Shown: in pieces, positions 1 through 9,607 of the stretch
Position numbering within the stretch: position 1 is the stretch's first letter
How the letters are laid out: each line of letters starts with the position of its first letter
NCBI GenBank assembly: GCA_035279405.1
Contig: DATEHU010000034.1
Coordinates: 1 to 64,000, forward strand
Direction: 5' to 3'
Length of the DNA stretch: 64,000 nt
Source: Gammaproteobacteria bacterium
Lineage (GTDB): Bacteria > Pseudomonadota > Gammaproteobacteria > Natronospirales > REEB76
Notes under the pieces: model-generated
The model's database searches: none
Seen by the model: the letters and a program-made list of their open reading frames with translations, nothing else
What the model was told of the DNA's origin: nothing
Position numbers and translations under genes: made by a program

Positions 1-2
1 CC

Positions 3-29
3 TTCCAGTTCTGCCTCAAGCACCCGTAA
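3..29 (+). CDS. Possible 3' end of an upstream gene (partial)
   Basis: Frame 3 reads eight codons that all end in G or C and then TAA at 27-29 (residues FQFCLKHP). The codon composition fits the coding style of this genome and the stop is followed by a strong terminator, so this is probably the tail of a gene starting left of the window. Too little is visible to name it. The other two plus frames stop at 38-40 and 46-48 and cannot be excluded. Confidence 0.3.
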   Translation, partial: FQFCLKHP

Positions 30-65
30 CCGGGTGGTAACCACCTAGGATCTGTCTCGATCCAA

Positions 66-102
66 GGCCCGCGGTGACGACACCGCGGGCCTTTTCTTTT
101 TT
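66..102 (+). terminator. Intrinsic terminator
   Basis: A perfect 11-bp stem (GGCCCGCGGTG at 66-76 with CACCGCGGGCC at 81-91) closes a 4-nt ACGA loop and is followed directly by a T-rich run at 92-102. It ends the transcript entering from the left edge and insulates the ABC exporter genes that follow. Confidence 0.9.
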
Positions 103-144
103 GGTGCTATCATCTTCGCCCCCGTAGATACGCACCCTCCAGGC

Positions 145-1059
<915 letters not shown>

Positions 1060-1085
1060 TCAATCTGGCTTCCACACTTTATCCT

Positions 1086-1105
1086 CTCTCCCCTAAAGGG
1101 GAGAG
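1086..1105. repeat. Small palindrome in the yadG-yadH spacer
   Basis: CTCTCCCC (1086-1093) and GGGGAGAG (1098-1105) form an 8-bp perfect stem around TAAA. No T-run follows, so it is more likely a dispersed intergenic palindrome or an mRNA stability hairpin inside the operon than a terminator. A related C/T-rich palindrome occurs near 54986-55006. Confidence 0.5.
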
Positions 1106-1141
1106 ACAAGAGTGAGGGGTGTATCTGGTCCAGAGGAATTT

Positions 1142-1924
1142 ATGTACGCATCCAGACTGCGCGCCAACTACATCGGCTTCCAGACCATCGTCATCAAAGA
1201 AGTGGTGCGCGTGCTGCGCATCTGGATCCAGACGCTGGTGCCGCCGGCCATCAGCATGACGCTGTATTTCATAATTTTCGGTGGCCTCATCGGCAGCCGC
1301 GTGGGCGAGATGGGCGGCTACAGCTACATGGCCTACATCGCCCCCGGTCTCATCATGATGTCGGTCATCAACAATTCCTACGTGAACGTGGTGTCGTCGT
1401 TCTTCGGCTCCAAGTTCGGTCACTACATCGAAGAACTGCAGGTCTCGCCGCTGCCGAATTACATGATCATCCTGGGTTACATGATGGGCGGCGTGGTACG
1501 CGGCATCCTCGTGGCCATTCTCATCACCATCATCGCGCTGTTCTTCACGCGCCTGCACCTCGTGCACCCGCTGATCACCGTGTCGGTCGTGATCCTCACC
1601 GCCGTGCTGTTTTCCCTCGGCGGGCTCATCAATGCGATCTACGCAAAAAAATTCGACGATGTGACCATCATCCCCACCTTCATCCTTACGCCGCTCACCT
1701 ATCTGGGCGGGGTGTTCTACTCCATCCATTTGCTGCCGGTGTTCTGGCAGAACGTCTCCAGGCTCGATCCCATCCTCTACATGGTGAATGCTTTCCGTTA
1801 CGGCATCCTGGGCGTCTCGGACATCGGCATCGGCACCGCCTACGCCATCATCCTGCTGTTCATCCTCGGCCTGTTCTGCTTCAGCCTGTGGCTGCTCAAC
1901 AAAGGCGTGGGACTGCGCAGCTGA
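1142..1924 (+). CDS. yadH: ABC-2 type exporter, permease subunit (YadH family)
   Basis: The 260-residue integral membrane protein has about six hydrophobic segments of the ABC2_membrane fold and pairs with the ATPase just upstream. The start at 1142 is chosen because AGAGGAA lies a few bases upstream and because MYASRLRANYIGF aligns with the expected N-terminus; an upstream in-frame start at 1112 would add ten non-conserved residues. The motif GGVFYSIHLLPVFWQ in the second half is typical of the family. Together with yadG it forms a two-gene exporter operon of unknown substrate. Confidence 0.88.
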   Translation: MYASRLRANYIGFQTIVIKEVVRVLRIWIQTLVPPAISMTLYFIIFGGLIGSRVGEMGGYSYMAYIAPGLIMMSVINNSYVNVVSSFFGSKFGHYIEELQVSPLPNYMIILGYMMGGVVRGILVAILITIIALFFTRLHLVHPLITVSVVILTAVLFSLGGLINAIYAKKFDDVTIIPTFILTPLTYLGGVFYSIHLLPVFWQNVSRLDPILYMVNAFRYGILGVSDIGIGTAYAIILLFILGLFCFSLWLLNKGVGLRS

Positions 1925-1951
1925 GTGGCGCGGAGCCGAAGTCGATGTTTT

Positions 1952-1980
1952 TTGCAATCACTTGACTCCGCCCGCATAAT
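1952..1980 (+). promoter_or_regulatory. Candidate sigma-70 promoter for the trehalose operon
   Basis: TTGCAA (1952-1957) is separated by 17 bp from CATAAT (1975-1980), giving 4/6 and 5/6 matches to the -35 and -10 consensus. Transcription would begin near 1987, which supports an otsB start downstream of that point. Confidence 0.5.
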
Positions 1981-2038
1981 ACCTGTGTCTGCCGCACCGT
2001 GCGGGCGGCGGACCGCTCCCCAAATAAACTCTCCGCCG

Positions 2039-2812
2039 GTGTGCGTATTGCCAACCTTTCCGCAAACCCTGCCCGACGATCCCACGCATCTGGCGCTGTT
2101 TCTCGATGTGGACGGCACCCTGCTGCCCCTGGCCGAAACACCTGCCGATGTGCACCCCGACGCAAATGTCGGTGCGTTGCTGGAGCGCCTGCGCGGAGTG
2201 CTTGGCGGAGCCCTGGCGCTCGTGAGTGGACGCCCGCTCGGTGAAATTGATCGCCTGTTTGCACCGCAGCACTTTGCCGCCGCCGGACAGCATGGTGCGG
2301 AATGGCGTGATGCCGCGGGTACTACCGGCAAATACAACGCGCATCTCGAGGAACTCGACGACGTGCGCCCGCAGGTGCTGGAGCTCGCCGCCGGCGACGC
2401 ACGCCTGCTGCTTGAAGACAAGGGTCTGACGCTCGCCGTGCATTTCCGGCGCGCGCCCGAGCGTGCACGCGACCTTTCGGCAGCGCTGGCGGCGGCACTC
2501 GCGGTGCACCCAGCGCTTACGCTGCAACACGGCAAGTGCGTGCTCGAAGTACGTCCGGCCGGGTGCGGCAAAGACACCGCGATTCGCCGCATGCTGGACG
2601 CGCCGCCGTTTGCGGGACGCCTGCCGCTGTTCGCGGGCGATGACGCTACCGACGAGGATGGTTTCCGATTCATCAATGCACTGGGCGGCTGCAGCATCAA
2701 GGTGGGAGCCGGCGCGAGCAACGCGTGCTACCGGCTGGCCGACCCGCATGCAATGCGCGCCTGGCTGGCCGCGCTGGCGCACACCCCAGTGTCGGAGGCC
2801 ATCACCGAATGA
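2039..2812 (+). CDS. otsB: Trehalose-6-phosphate phosphatase
   Basis: OtsB removes phosphate from trehalose-6-phosphate, the last step of trehalose synthesis. HAD motif I is DVDGTLL near residue 23, motif II is in ALVSGRPL, and the acidic motif GDDATDEDGF sits near the C-terminus. The frame is open from GTG 1925, but the first 38 residues are unlike the family and precede the predicted promoter start. GTG 2039 gives 257 residues with DVDGT about 22 residues from the N-terminus, close to E. coli OtsB; TTG 2048 is an alternative. Its stop overlaps the next start as ATGA. Confidence 0.88.
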   Translation: MCVLPTFPQTLPDDPTHLALFLDVDGTLLPLAETPADVHPDANVGALLERLRGVLGGALALVSGRPLGEIDRLFAPQHFAAAGQHGAEWRDAAGTTGKYNAHLEELDDVRPQVLELAAGDARLLLEDKGLTLAVHFRRAPERARDLSAALAAALAVHPALTLQHGKCVLEVRPAGCGKDTAIRRMLDAPPFAGRLPLFAGDDATDEDGFRFINALGGCSIKVGAGASNACYRLADPHAMRAWLAALAHTPVSEAITE

Positions 2813-4596
2813 ACAGTCTGGAACTAGGCCTCATCGGCAACTGCGGATTTTGCGCGCTGCTGGATGAGCACGCCGAGGTAGTGTGGTGCTGCCTGCCGCG
2901 CTTCGACGCCGATCCGGTGTTCTGTTCGCTGCTGGACCCGAAAGATCACCCGGGCCGCGGCCGGTTCGCCATCGAGCTGCATGCGGGTTTGGCGTCGTCG
3001 GCACAGCACTACCAACGCAACACCGCGATCCTTACGACGCGCCTGCGCGACCGCAACGGTGCCGAAATCGAGATCACGGACTTCGCGCCGCGATTCAAAC
3101 AGTACAGCCGGATTTACCGGCCGACCATGCTGATACGCCGGCTGCGGCCCGTCAGCGGCCGGCCGAGCGTCACCGTCCGGCTTCGGCCGCTCGGAGACTA
3201 TGGCAAACAAGTACCGGATACCACGGCCGGTAGCAATCACATTCGTTACCTCTTGCCGGGGCAGGTTATACGCCTGACGACGGATGCGTCGCTGAGTGCA
3301 ATTTCCGAGGAAACGCCGTTCCTGCTGGACCGCGAAATCGTGCTGCTGCTCGGTCCGGACGAGAGCCTGAGCGAGAACGTCGCTCAATTCACGCGGCGTT
3401 GTGAGCAAGATACCGCCGCCTACTGGCGTGAATGGGTGCGCTACCTGGGGCTGCCCTTCGAATGGCAGGAAGCGGTGATCCGCGCCGCCATCACGCTCAA
3501 GCTGAGTGAATACGAAGATACCGGCGCGATCCTCGCGGCGGTCACGTCTTCCATTCCGGAGATGACCGGCGCCGCACGCAACTGGGACTATCGCTATTGC
3601 TGGTTGCGCGACAGCTACTTCGCGGTGAACGCGCTGAACCGCTTGGGCGCCACCGCCACCATGGAACAGTTCATCCGTTACGTCGAGAATATCGCTACGC
3701 ACTCCGATCACCACCGCCTGCAGCCGCTGTACAGCCTGAGCGGTGCAGCCCGACTCGAGGAACGCAGCCTCACGTCCTTCAACGGTTTTCGCGGCAGCGT
3801 ACCGGTGCGTGTCGGCAACGATGCCTGGAAGCAGCACCAGCACGACGTGTATGGCGCGGTGGTGCTGGCGGCGGCACAGCGATTTTTCGATTCGCGCATC
3901 GAACAGGCCGGCGACGAGGTGCTGTTCCGCCGGCTGGAAACCCACGGCGACATCGCCCTGCGCCTGTACGACCAACCGGATGCCGGCCTGTGGGAACGCC
4001 GCGAAGCACAAAGCGTGAGCACGTATTCAAGCGTGATGTGCTGGGCGGCCTGCGACCGGCTGGCGCGTATTGCCAGGCGCCTCGCGCTCGCCGAACGCGC
4101 GCATAAATGGCGCGCGGACGCCGACCGCTTGCACAAGGTGATCCTGACCCGCGCCTGGAATGACAAGACCCGGAGTTTTTCCTCGGTACTCGATGGCGAT
4201 GCACTCGACGCCAGCCTCTTGCTGCTCGCCGATCTCGGGCTGGTGCCGGCGAGCGATCCACGATTTGTCGCCACAGTGGAACGCATCGGCCGCGAACTGC
4301 GCCACGACGAGTACGTGTTCCGCTATTCCCACGCCGATGATTTCGGCAAGCCCCACAACGCCTTCACGCTCTGCAGCTTCTGGTATTGCAATGCGCTCGC
4401 TGCGCTCGGCCGACGCGATGAAGCGCGCGCCATCTTCGAAAAGATGCTCGGGCACCGCACGCGCCTCGGACTCTTGTCCGAGCATATTGACCCGTCGAAC
4501 GGCGAGCTCTGGGGCAATTTCCCGCAGACCTACAGCATGGTCGGCATCATCCAGTCAGCGCTGCGCCTGAGCACCTCTTGGGAGGAGGCGTTTTGA
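2809..4596 (+). CDS. Glycoside hydrolase family 15 protein (trehalase/glucoamylase-like)
   Basis: The 595-residue protein has the GH15 (alpha/alpha)6 barrel signatures RNWDYRYCWLRDSYFAVNAL in the middle and LSEHIDPSNGELWGNFPQTY near the C-terminus; the latter holds the expected catalytic glutamate. Family members hydrolyse alpha-linked glucosides, including trehalose in some bacteria. ATG 2809 overlaps the otsB stop and has GGAGG at 2794-2798. Its position between otsB and otsA suggests trehalose turnover, but the substrate is inferred from context only. Confidence 0.85.
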   Translation: MNSLELGLIGNCGFCALLDEHAEVVWCCLPRFDADPVFCSLLDPKDHPGRGRFAIELHAGLASSAQHYQRNTAILTTRLRDRNGAEIEITDFAPRFKQYSRIYRPTMLIRRLRPVSGRPSVTVRLRPLGDYGKQVPDTTAGSNHIRYLLPGQVIRLTTDASLSAISEETPFLLDREIVLLLGPDESLSENVAQFTRRCEQDTAAYWREWVRYLGLPFEWQEAVIRAAITLKLSEYEDTGAILAAVTSSIPEMTGAARNWDYRYCWLRDSYFAVNALNRLGATATMEQFIRYVENIATHSDHHRLQPLYSLSGAARLEERSLTSFNGFRGSVPVRVGNDAWKQHQHDVYGAVVLAAAQRFFDSRIEQAGDEVLFRRLETHGDIALRLYDQPDAGLWERREAQSVSTYSSVMCWAACDRLARIARRLALAERAHKWRADADRLHKVILTRAWNDKTRSFSSVLDGDALDASLLLLADLGLVPASDPRFVATVERIGRELRHDEYVFRYSHADDFGKPHNAFTLCSFWYCNALAALGRRDEARAIFEKMLGHRTRLGLLSEHIDPSNGELWGNFPQTYSMVGIIQSALRLSTSWEEAF

Positions 4597-5972
4597 GCCG
4601 CCTGGTAGTGGTTTCCAACCGTGTCGCCCTACCCGGGAAGCATGCCGGCAACCAAGGCGGATTGGCCACCGGATTGACCGCGGCGTTGCGTGAGCGCGGC
4701 GGCCTGTGGTTTGGCTGGGATGGGCGGCTCAGCGAGCAGCCAGAACTCGTCAGTGTTGCCGCACGCGCCGGAGGAATCCGTTACGTAACCACGGCGTTGA
4801 CGCGACTCGAATTTGACCAGTACTACGCCGGCTTCGCGAATCGCGCGCTCTGGCCGCTGTGCCATCACCGATTAAATCTGCTGCACTACAACCGCGCCCA
4901 GCATCGCGGTTACCTGGAAGTTAACGTGCGCTTAGCGCGGCAACTGCTGCCACTGCTGGAGCCGGACGACCGTGTTTGGATTCACGATTACCATCTGATG
5001 CCGCTGGCTGCGCAACTGCGCGCAGCCGGCGCACAACAGCTCATCGGCTTTTTCCTGCACGTGCCGTTTCCGCCGCCGGAGCTGTTGCGCGCGCTCCCGG
5101 GGCAAACCGAGTTGCTGCGTGACCTACTGGCTTGTGACTTGATCGGCTTCCAGACCGACGCCGACGTGGGCGCTTTCCGGCGCTCGCTGGAATTGTTCTG
5201 CCCGGAGGTCGAGCTTGGCGATACAGGTGCGTGCCACGCCGGCCATGAAACACGCATCGGTGCGTTCCCCATTGGTATTGATGTGCAGCAAGTCGCGCGC
5301 CTCGCCGCCGCCGGGCGCGTAAGTGCCCACGGTCGGCGTTTGCGGGAAAGCCTCTCGGGCCGGCGGCTCATCATCGGGGTGGACCGGCTGGACTACAGCA
5401 AAGGCCTGCCGGAGCGTTTTCGCGCCTACGGCCGGCTGCTGAAAACAGCACCCGAATTGCACCGCAAGGTCGTGCTGCTGCAAATCGCGCCGCTGTCGCG
5501 TGCCGAGGTTCCCGAGTATCGCCAGATCCGCGGCGATCTCAACGCCATTGCCGGTGACATCTTCGGACGCTTTGCCCAATACGACTGGTTACCGCTGCGC
5601 TACATGACGCGCGGTTTTGCGCGCAGCACAGTTTTGGGATTTTTGTCGCTCGCCCATGTCGGGCTGGTGACGCCGCTGCGCGATGGCATGAATCTGGTGG
5701 CCAAGGAATACGTCGCCGCCCAGCCGGAGGAGGATCCCGGCGTGCTGGTGCTTTCCTCGCTGGCCGGTGCCGCGCGCGAGCTGCCCGAGGCACTGATCGT
5801 GAATCCTTATGACGTCGAGGGCATGGCAGAGGCGCTGCGCGCCGCGCTTGGCATGCCGTTGGCGGAACGTCAAGCGCGCTGGCGTGCCTGCATGCAGGCC
5901 CTGAGCAACAACACCATTCATCATTGGACCGACCGTTTCCTGCAAGCCCTGGAGAGCGGGACACGGGGCTGA
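4593..5972 (+). CDS. otsA: Alpha,alpha-trehalose-phosphate synthase (UDP-forming)
   Basis: OtsA joins UDP-glucose and glucose-6-phosphate to make trehalose-6-phosphate, the OtsB substrate. GT20 motifs are VVVSNRVA and GGLATGL at the N-terminus, IHDYHLMPLA, VDRLDYSKGLPER and PLRDGMNLVAKEYVA. The start is TTG 4593: it lies just after GGAGGAGG (4581-4588), overlaps the GH15 stop as TTGA, and gives MSRLVVVSNRVALPG, matching other OtsA N-termini. Length 459 is close to E. coli OtsA (474). Translation is probably coupled to the upstream gene. Confidence 0.95.
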   Translation: MSRLVVVSNRVALPGKHAGNQGGLATGLTAALRERGGLWFGWDGRLSEQPELVSVAARAGGIRYVTTALTRLEFDQYYAGFANRALWPLCHHRLNLLHYNRAQHRGYLEVNVRLARQLLPLLEPDDRVWIHDYHLMPLAAQLRAAGAQQLIGFFLHVPFPPPELLRALPGQTELLRDLLACDLIGFQTDADVGAFRRSLELFCPEVELGDTGACHAGHETRIGAFPIGIDVQQVARLAAAGRVSAHGRRLRESLSGRRLIIGVDRLDYSKGLPERFRAYGRLLKTAPELHRKVVLLQIAPLSRAEVPEYRQIRGDLNAIAGDIFGRFAQYDWLPLRYMTRGFARSTVLGFLSLAHVGLVTPLRDGMNLVAKEYVAAQPEEDPGVLVLSSLAGAARELPEALIVNPYDVEGMAEALRAALGMPLAERQARWRACMQALSNNTIHHWTDRFLQALESGTRG

Positions 5973-6013
5973 GTGCGCCGGCAAAGGTAACATCGCATGC
6001 AGGACATCCATTC

Positions 6014-7102
6014 ATGAGCGTATTCGCGTTTTATCCCGCTCTGCCGGTGCTGGCCGCGGCACTTGGATTGCTCATCTGCTATGCCGGGTTTGGCCTGCTG
6101 CGCCGGGCGGCTACGCGCTTTCCCAACCGCACGCTGCCCGCGGCCCTGATGCGCCTGCGAGAACCGGCGCTGCTCGCCGCTCCGGTCATCGCCGCGGCGG
6201 TGGCGCTGCCATTTGCGCACCTGCCGGCACTCTTGGGCGGCTTATTGCACGCCGCCGAGATTCTGTTGATCGCGGCAGTCGCCTGGGCCTGTCTACGCGG
6301 CTTCGACATCTGGCGCGAATTTCTGACCCGGCGCTACCGTCTCAATGTGACTGACAACCTGCGCGCACGCCAGGTTCACACCCAGGCGCTGATGCTGCGC
6401 CGCATCTTCGCCGGACTAATCGTGGTTGTGGCCCTGGCCTTGATCCTCATGACGTTTCCGTCGGTGCGCGCGCTCGGCGCCACCTTGTTCGCCTCGGCGG
6501 GTGTCGCAGGTCTGGTGGTAGGCCTCGCGGCGCGTCCGGCCATCACCAACCTGTTCGCCGGCTTGCAGGTTGCGCTCACCGAGCCCATCCGCCTGGACGA
6601 TGTGGTGATCGTTCAGGGAGAGTGGGGCCGTATTGAAGAAATCCGTACCACTTATGTGGTGGTACGCATCTGGGATGAACGCCGGCTGATCGTGCCGCTC
6701 TCGTACTTCATCGAGCAACCGTTCCAGAACTGGACGCGGCATAGCGCGGATCTCCTGGGGACGGTGTATGTGTACGTGGATTACACCCTGCCGGTCGAGC
6801 CCGTGCGACGCGAGCTGCTGCGGATACTCGAAGCCAGCAAGCAGTGGGACCGCAAGGCATGGGGACTGCAGGTGACGAATGCCACGGCACAGACCATGGA
6901 ACTGCGGGCGCTCATGAGTGCCGCGAATAGCGGCGATGCCTGGGATCTGCGCTGCCTGGTGCGCGAACAACTCATCACCTTTCTGCAAGCGCGCTATCCG
7001 CAGAGCCTGCCGTTGAGCCGGGTCCGTTTGCAGGATCCGCCCGACCGTCCGGTGCCCGCAGAGCCGCCTAATGCCAGCGTATCTTCGAGTCCGCCCCTTT
7101 AA
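6014..7102 (+). CDS. Small-conductance mechanosensitive channel (MscS family)
   Basis: This 362-residue inner-membrane protein should release solutes on hypo-osmotic shock. Several hydrophobic helices precede the conserved pore and beta-domain region, with VAGLVVGLAARPAITNLFAG, then EPIRLDDVVIV and WDERRLIVPLSYFIEQPFQNWTR. ATG 6014 follows AGGA at 6001-6004. It starts about 40 bp after otsA and is probably the last gene of the osmotic-stress operon, so the operon would link making the osmolyte trehalose to a safety valve. Confidence 0.85.
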   Translation: MSVFAFYPALPVLAAALGLLICYAGFGLLRRAATRFPNRTLPAALMRLREPALLAAPVIAAAVALPFAHLPALLGGLLHAAEILLIAAVAWACLRGFDIWREFLTRRYRLNVTDNLRARQVHTQALMLRRIFAGLIVVVALALILMTFPSVRALGATLFASAGVAGLVVGLAARPAITNLFAGLQVALTEPIRLDDVVIVQGEWGRIEEIRTTYVVVRIWDERRLIVPLSYFIEQPFQNWTRHSADLLGTVYVYVDYTLPVEPVRRELLRILEASKQWDRKAWGLQVTNATAQTMELRALMSAANSGDAWDLRCLVREQLITFLQARYPQSLPLSRVRLQDPPDRPVPAEPPNASVSSSPPL

Positions 7103-7144
7103 GGTACCGCGCTTAATACTGTGGGACTCAAGGCACGCGGCTGA

Positions 7145-7822
7145 TTATCCCGGCGGCAAGTGGAGTTGGTGGGCGCGCTTTTCGGCCCAGGCTTTCAATT
7201 CATCCGCCATGCTCGGCCGGTATTCTCCGGGGCAAGGTACCCCAAACCCCACCGTGGCGTGCGCCGAAGGTGAAGGCCCCACTTGTATGGTCTGCAGTGC
7301 CAGACACCGACCACCGGACTTGGCCACCGTATATCCGTACACCGAGCGATAAGCCTCGCCATTCTGCGTGGGGAGCAACGGAGACGGCGTGTGGATCGCC
7401 TTCTCCAGATCCGAATACGGATTGAACGCGTGCGGAACAAAGGCCGATACGGACGGCGGAGCGAAAGTTATCCCCGGCAGTCTCAGGTCCAATCGTGCCG
7501 ATGGCGAGACCGGCTTTACCGGGCCGGATTCCGGAATCAGCACCGGCCGGGGCATCGGCGGACGGGCAACGGCGGAATGCCTCAGTGGACGCACTTGGTG
7601 GGGAACAGTCCGGGTGATGATGCGCCGGGCCGGCGCTTCCCGAGTCGAGACCAGATGCAGTTCCACCAATCTGGACGCAACGCTCTGCGGCGATGCATGG
7701 GTAAATGCCCACAGCAGAAAAGCGCACACCAATGTAGTGCCGACCACAGCGCCGGCCAGGCTGTAAAACGGATGGGGTTGCACGCCGGAGCCGGCGTGCA
7801 TGGAAACCGCAGCGGTGTTCAC
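7145..7822 (-). CDS. Single-pass membrane protein of unknown function with proline-rich periplasmic region
   Basis: The 225-residue product starts at GTG 7822 behind GGGAG. One hydrophobic segment (about residues 21-42, SLAGAVVGTTLVCAFLLWAF) is followed by a basic then proline-rich stretch and a C-terminal part with two cysteines (GGRCLALQTI and VPCPGEY). The layout resembles TonB-like anchors with a spacer, but no TonB C-terminal motif is evident. It lies downstream of the APC permease on the same strand, separated by 30 bp. I do not recognise the family. Confidence 0.65.
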   Translation of the reverse strand: MNTAAVSMHAGSGVQPHPFYSLAGAVVGTTLVCAFLLWAFTHASPQSVASRLVELHLVSTREAPARRIITRTVPHQVRPLRHSAVARPPMPRPVLIPESGPVKPVSPSARLDLRLPGITFAPPSVSAFVPHAFNPYSDLEKAIHTPSPLLPTQNGEAYRSVYGYTVAKSGGRCLALQTIQVGPSPSAHATVGFGVPCPGEYRPSMADELKAWAEKRAHQLHLPPG

Positions 7823-7852
7823 CGCAGACTCCCGGCCCGAACAGGGTGCGCG

Positions 7853-9427
7853 TCAGGTCTCGGATTTCAGCAAGCCGTCATAGTACTCCTGCGAACGCGC
7901 CCCCGGCACGCTGGTCTCGAGCGCGATGTACAGGATGATGAGGCTCAACACCGCGATCGCGAGCATGTCCCAGTAAATGTCGAGCAGCCCCGTGCCGCCC
8001 ATGGAGGCGGGGCCCACCCAGCTCAGGATTTCCATGCCGCCGAAATACGGAATCAGCCACAGCGCGTGACGCCAATCGCGCGCCCCTTCCGTGCCGTTGA
8101 AGATCAGATACAGCACCAGGCCGGCCGCCAGGATGGCAAACAGAAAACTCACGGTGAAAAAACCGGTCCAGAACAAAATGAAGTTGGAAGCGATGAACGC
8201 CAGCGGCGTGATGAGCCAGGCCCACCACAGCCGGAACGGCCGGTGCGTGTCGGGCATGACGCGGCGCATCTGCAGCAGCACCACGCAGCCCAGACCGTAG
8301 GACAGCACCGTTGCGGAGGACGCATAGTCGACGAGCTTTTGCCAGGACGGGAACGGAAAGAAGAACAGCAGGCCGATGAGAAAGCCCACAATCAGCGCCA
8401 CCCATGGCACGCCGTAGCGGTTGATTTTCTGGAGTCCACGTGCGGCAAACTTTTCATCGGACGATGCCAGCAGCATGCGCGCCGTGGCCGTGGTCCAGAT
8501 GTAGCCGCAGAAGGTCGGCGAAATAATCGCGTCGGCGTACAGCGCCAGCCCCCAGAAACCGGCGCCGAGCGTGATCGCGAGTCCCGCCATGGGACCGGCG
8601 TCGCCGGAGAAATTCAGTCCCGCCCAGCCGTCCTTGGCGAGCAGCGCCGGCGGCACCGCCGCCACGAATGCGTATTGCACCAGCACGAAGATGATGCCGC
8701 CGATGACGATGGTGCCGATCACCGAGATCGGGATGTTGCGCGCCGGATTATCGGTCTCGCCCGCGAGCTGGATCGCCTGGCTGAAGCCGAACAGCGAGAA
8801 GAACACTCCGGCGGTGGAAATCGCGGTCAGCATGTTGGCCACGTTGCCGCTGGCGTGCGCCGGCACGGAAAGATTTTCCGGATGATGCGAATAAATCAGC
8901 AGCACGATGATGGTGCCGATGGGCGCGCACACCTTGATCCAGGTGGCAATGCTGTTGAGCAGCAAAATCAGCCGCAGGACCAGAAAATTCAGGATCGTGA
9001 GCACGCCCAATATGCCTATGGACACGATCACACCCAACGGAGTCAGTAGACTCGTGGCGGGGTGCACCAGGCCGGGCAGGTAATTATTGGCGTAGGTGAC
9101 CACGGCCATGGCCTCCACCGGCGCAATCGAAACGTAGGCCATGAACAGGATCCAGCTCCAGATGCGCCCCACCAGCCGGCCGTGGGTAATCAGGCTCATG
9201 TACATGAGCCCGCCGCTCTTGGTGAACATCGGCCCGAGTTCCGCGTACACCAGCGCGATGAGTCCCACCGCAAGCGCGGCAATCGCCCAGGAGCCGATGC
9301 TCAAGGGGCCGGCGTCCTTGGCCGCGTGCATCGGTCCGAACAGCCAACCCGAACCAATCATGGTGCTCACGCCCACGAACAGCAGGCCGATGACGCCCGC
9401 GTCTTTGCGCAGTTTGCCCTGGGCCAC
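7853..9427 (-). CDS. APC superfamily amino-acid permease
   Basis: This 524-residue protein has about 12 hydrophobic segments. The N-terminal glycine-rich motif FVGVSTMIGSGWLFGP is typical of APC amino-acid:proton or antiport carriers, and GETDNPARNIPISVIGT is the conserved loop after helix 6. The start is GTG 9427, six bases after AGGAG, because upstream in-frame codons run into the REP-like palindrome. Substrate is not deducible; similar proteins are annotated as aspartate/proton or general amino-acid carriers. Confidence 0.85.
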   Translation of the reverse strand: MAQGKLRKDAGVIGLLFVGVSTMIGSGWLFGPMHAAKDAGPLSIGSWAIAALAVGLIALVYAELGPMFTKSGGLMYMSLITHGRLVGRIWSWILFMAYVSIAPVEAMAVVTYANNYLPGLVHPATSLLTPLGVIVSIGILGVLTILNFLVLRLILLLNSIATWIKVCAPIGTIIVLLIYSHHPENLSVPAHASGNVANMLTAISTAGVFFSLFGFSQAIQLAGETDNPARNIPISVIGTIVIGGIIFVLVQYAFVAAVPPALLAKDGWAGLNFSGDAGPMAGLAITLGAGFWGLALYADAIISPTFCGYIWTTATARMLLASSDEKFAARGLQKINRYGVPWVALIVGFLIGLLFFFPFPSWQKLVDYASSATVLSYGLGCVVLLQMRRVMPDTHRPFRLWWAWLITPLAFIASNFILFWTGFFTVSFLFAILAAGLVLYLIFNGTEGARDWRHALWLIPYFGGMEILSWVGPASMGGTGLLDIYWDMLAIAVLSLIILYIALETSVPGARSQEYYDGLLKSET

Positions 9428-9518
9428 GGGATGCTCCTGGTTGCGGAGACAAAGGATGCGTGAGGCTAACGAAGGGCTTGGCGACATGCAAGCGCAGGCT
9501 TTAACATCGGCGCCCTGG

Positions 9519-9583
9519 TTGTGGGAGCGACGGTCCCCGTCGCGATACTCTTGAATCGCGGTCGGGACGACCGCTCCCACAAA
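9519..9583. repeat. REP-like imperfect palindrome
   Basis: TTGTGGGAGCG near 9519-9529 is mirrored by CGCTCCCACAA near 9572-9582. The inner arms (CCC..CGCGAT and ATCGCG..GGG) also pair, leaving a short loop around 9547-9553. This is the layout of repetitive extragenic palindromes common in gammaproteobacteria. It sits between the divergent permease and methyltransferase genes. A half-copy is present at 54925-54952. Confidence 0.75.
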
Positions 9584-9607
9584 ATCATTCCTGACTCAAA
9601 CATTGCC

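Noticed and set aside
1079-1957. 292-residue minus-strand frame over yadH
   Set aside because: Composition dominated by H, D, E and Q, a shadow of the hydrophobic permease gene.
2824-4011. 395-residue minus-strand frame inside the GH15 gene
   Set aside because: Amino-acid composition is that of an antisense shadow; the plus-strand GH15 gene has clear family motifs.
7283-9049. 588-residue open frame on the plus strand opposite the APC permease
   Set aside because: It is rich in His, Gln, Arg and Glu with no domain or membrane pattern, lacks a ribosome site, and is explained as the antisense shadow of a GC-rich real gene.
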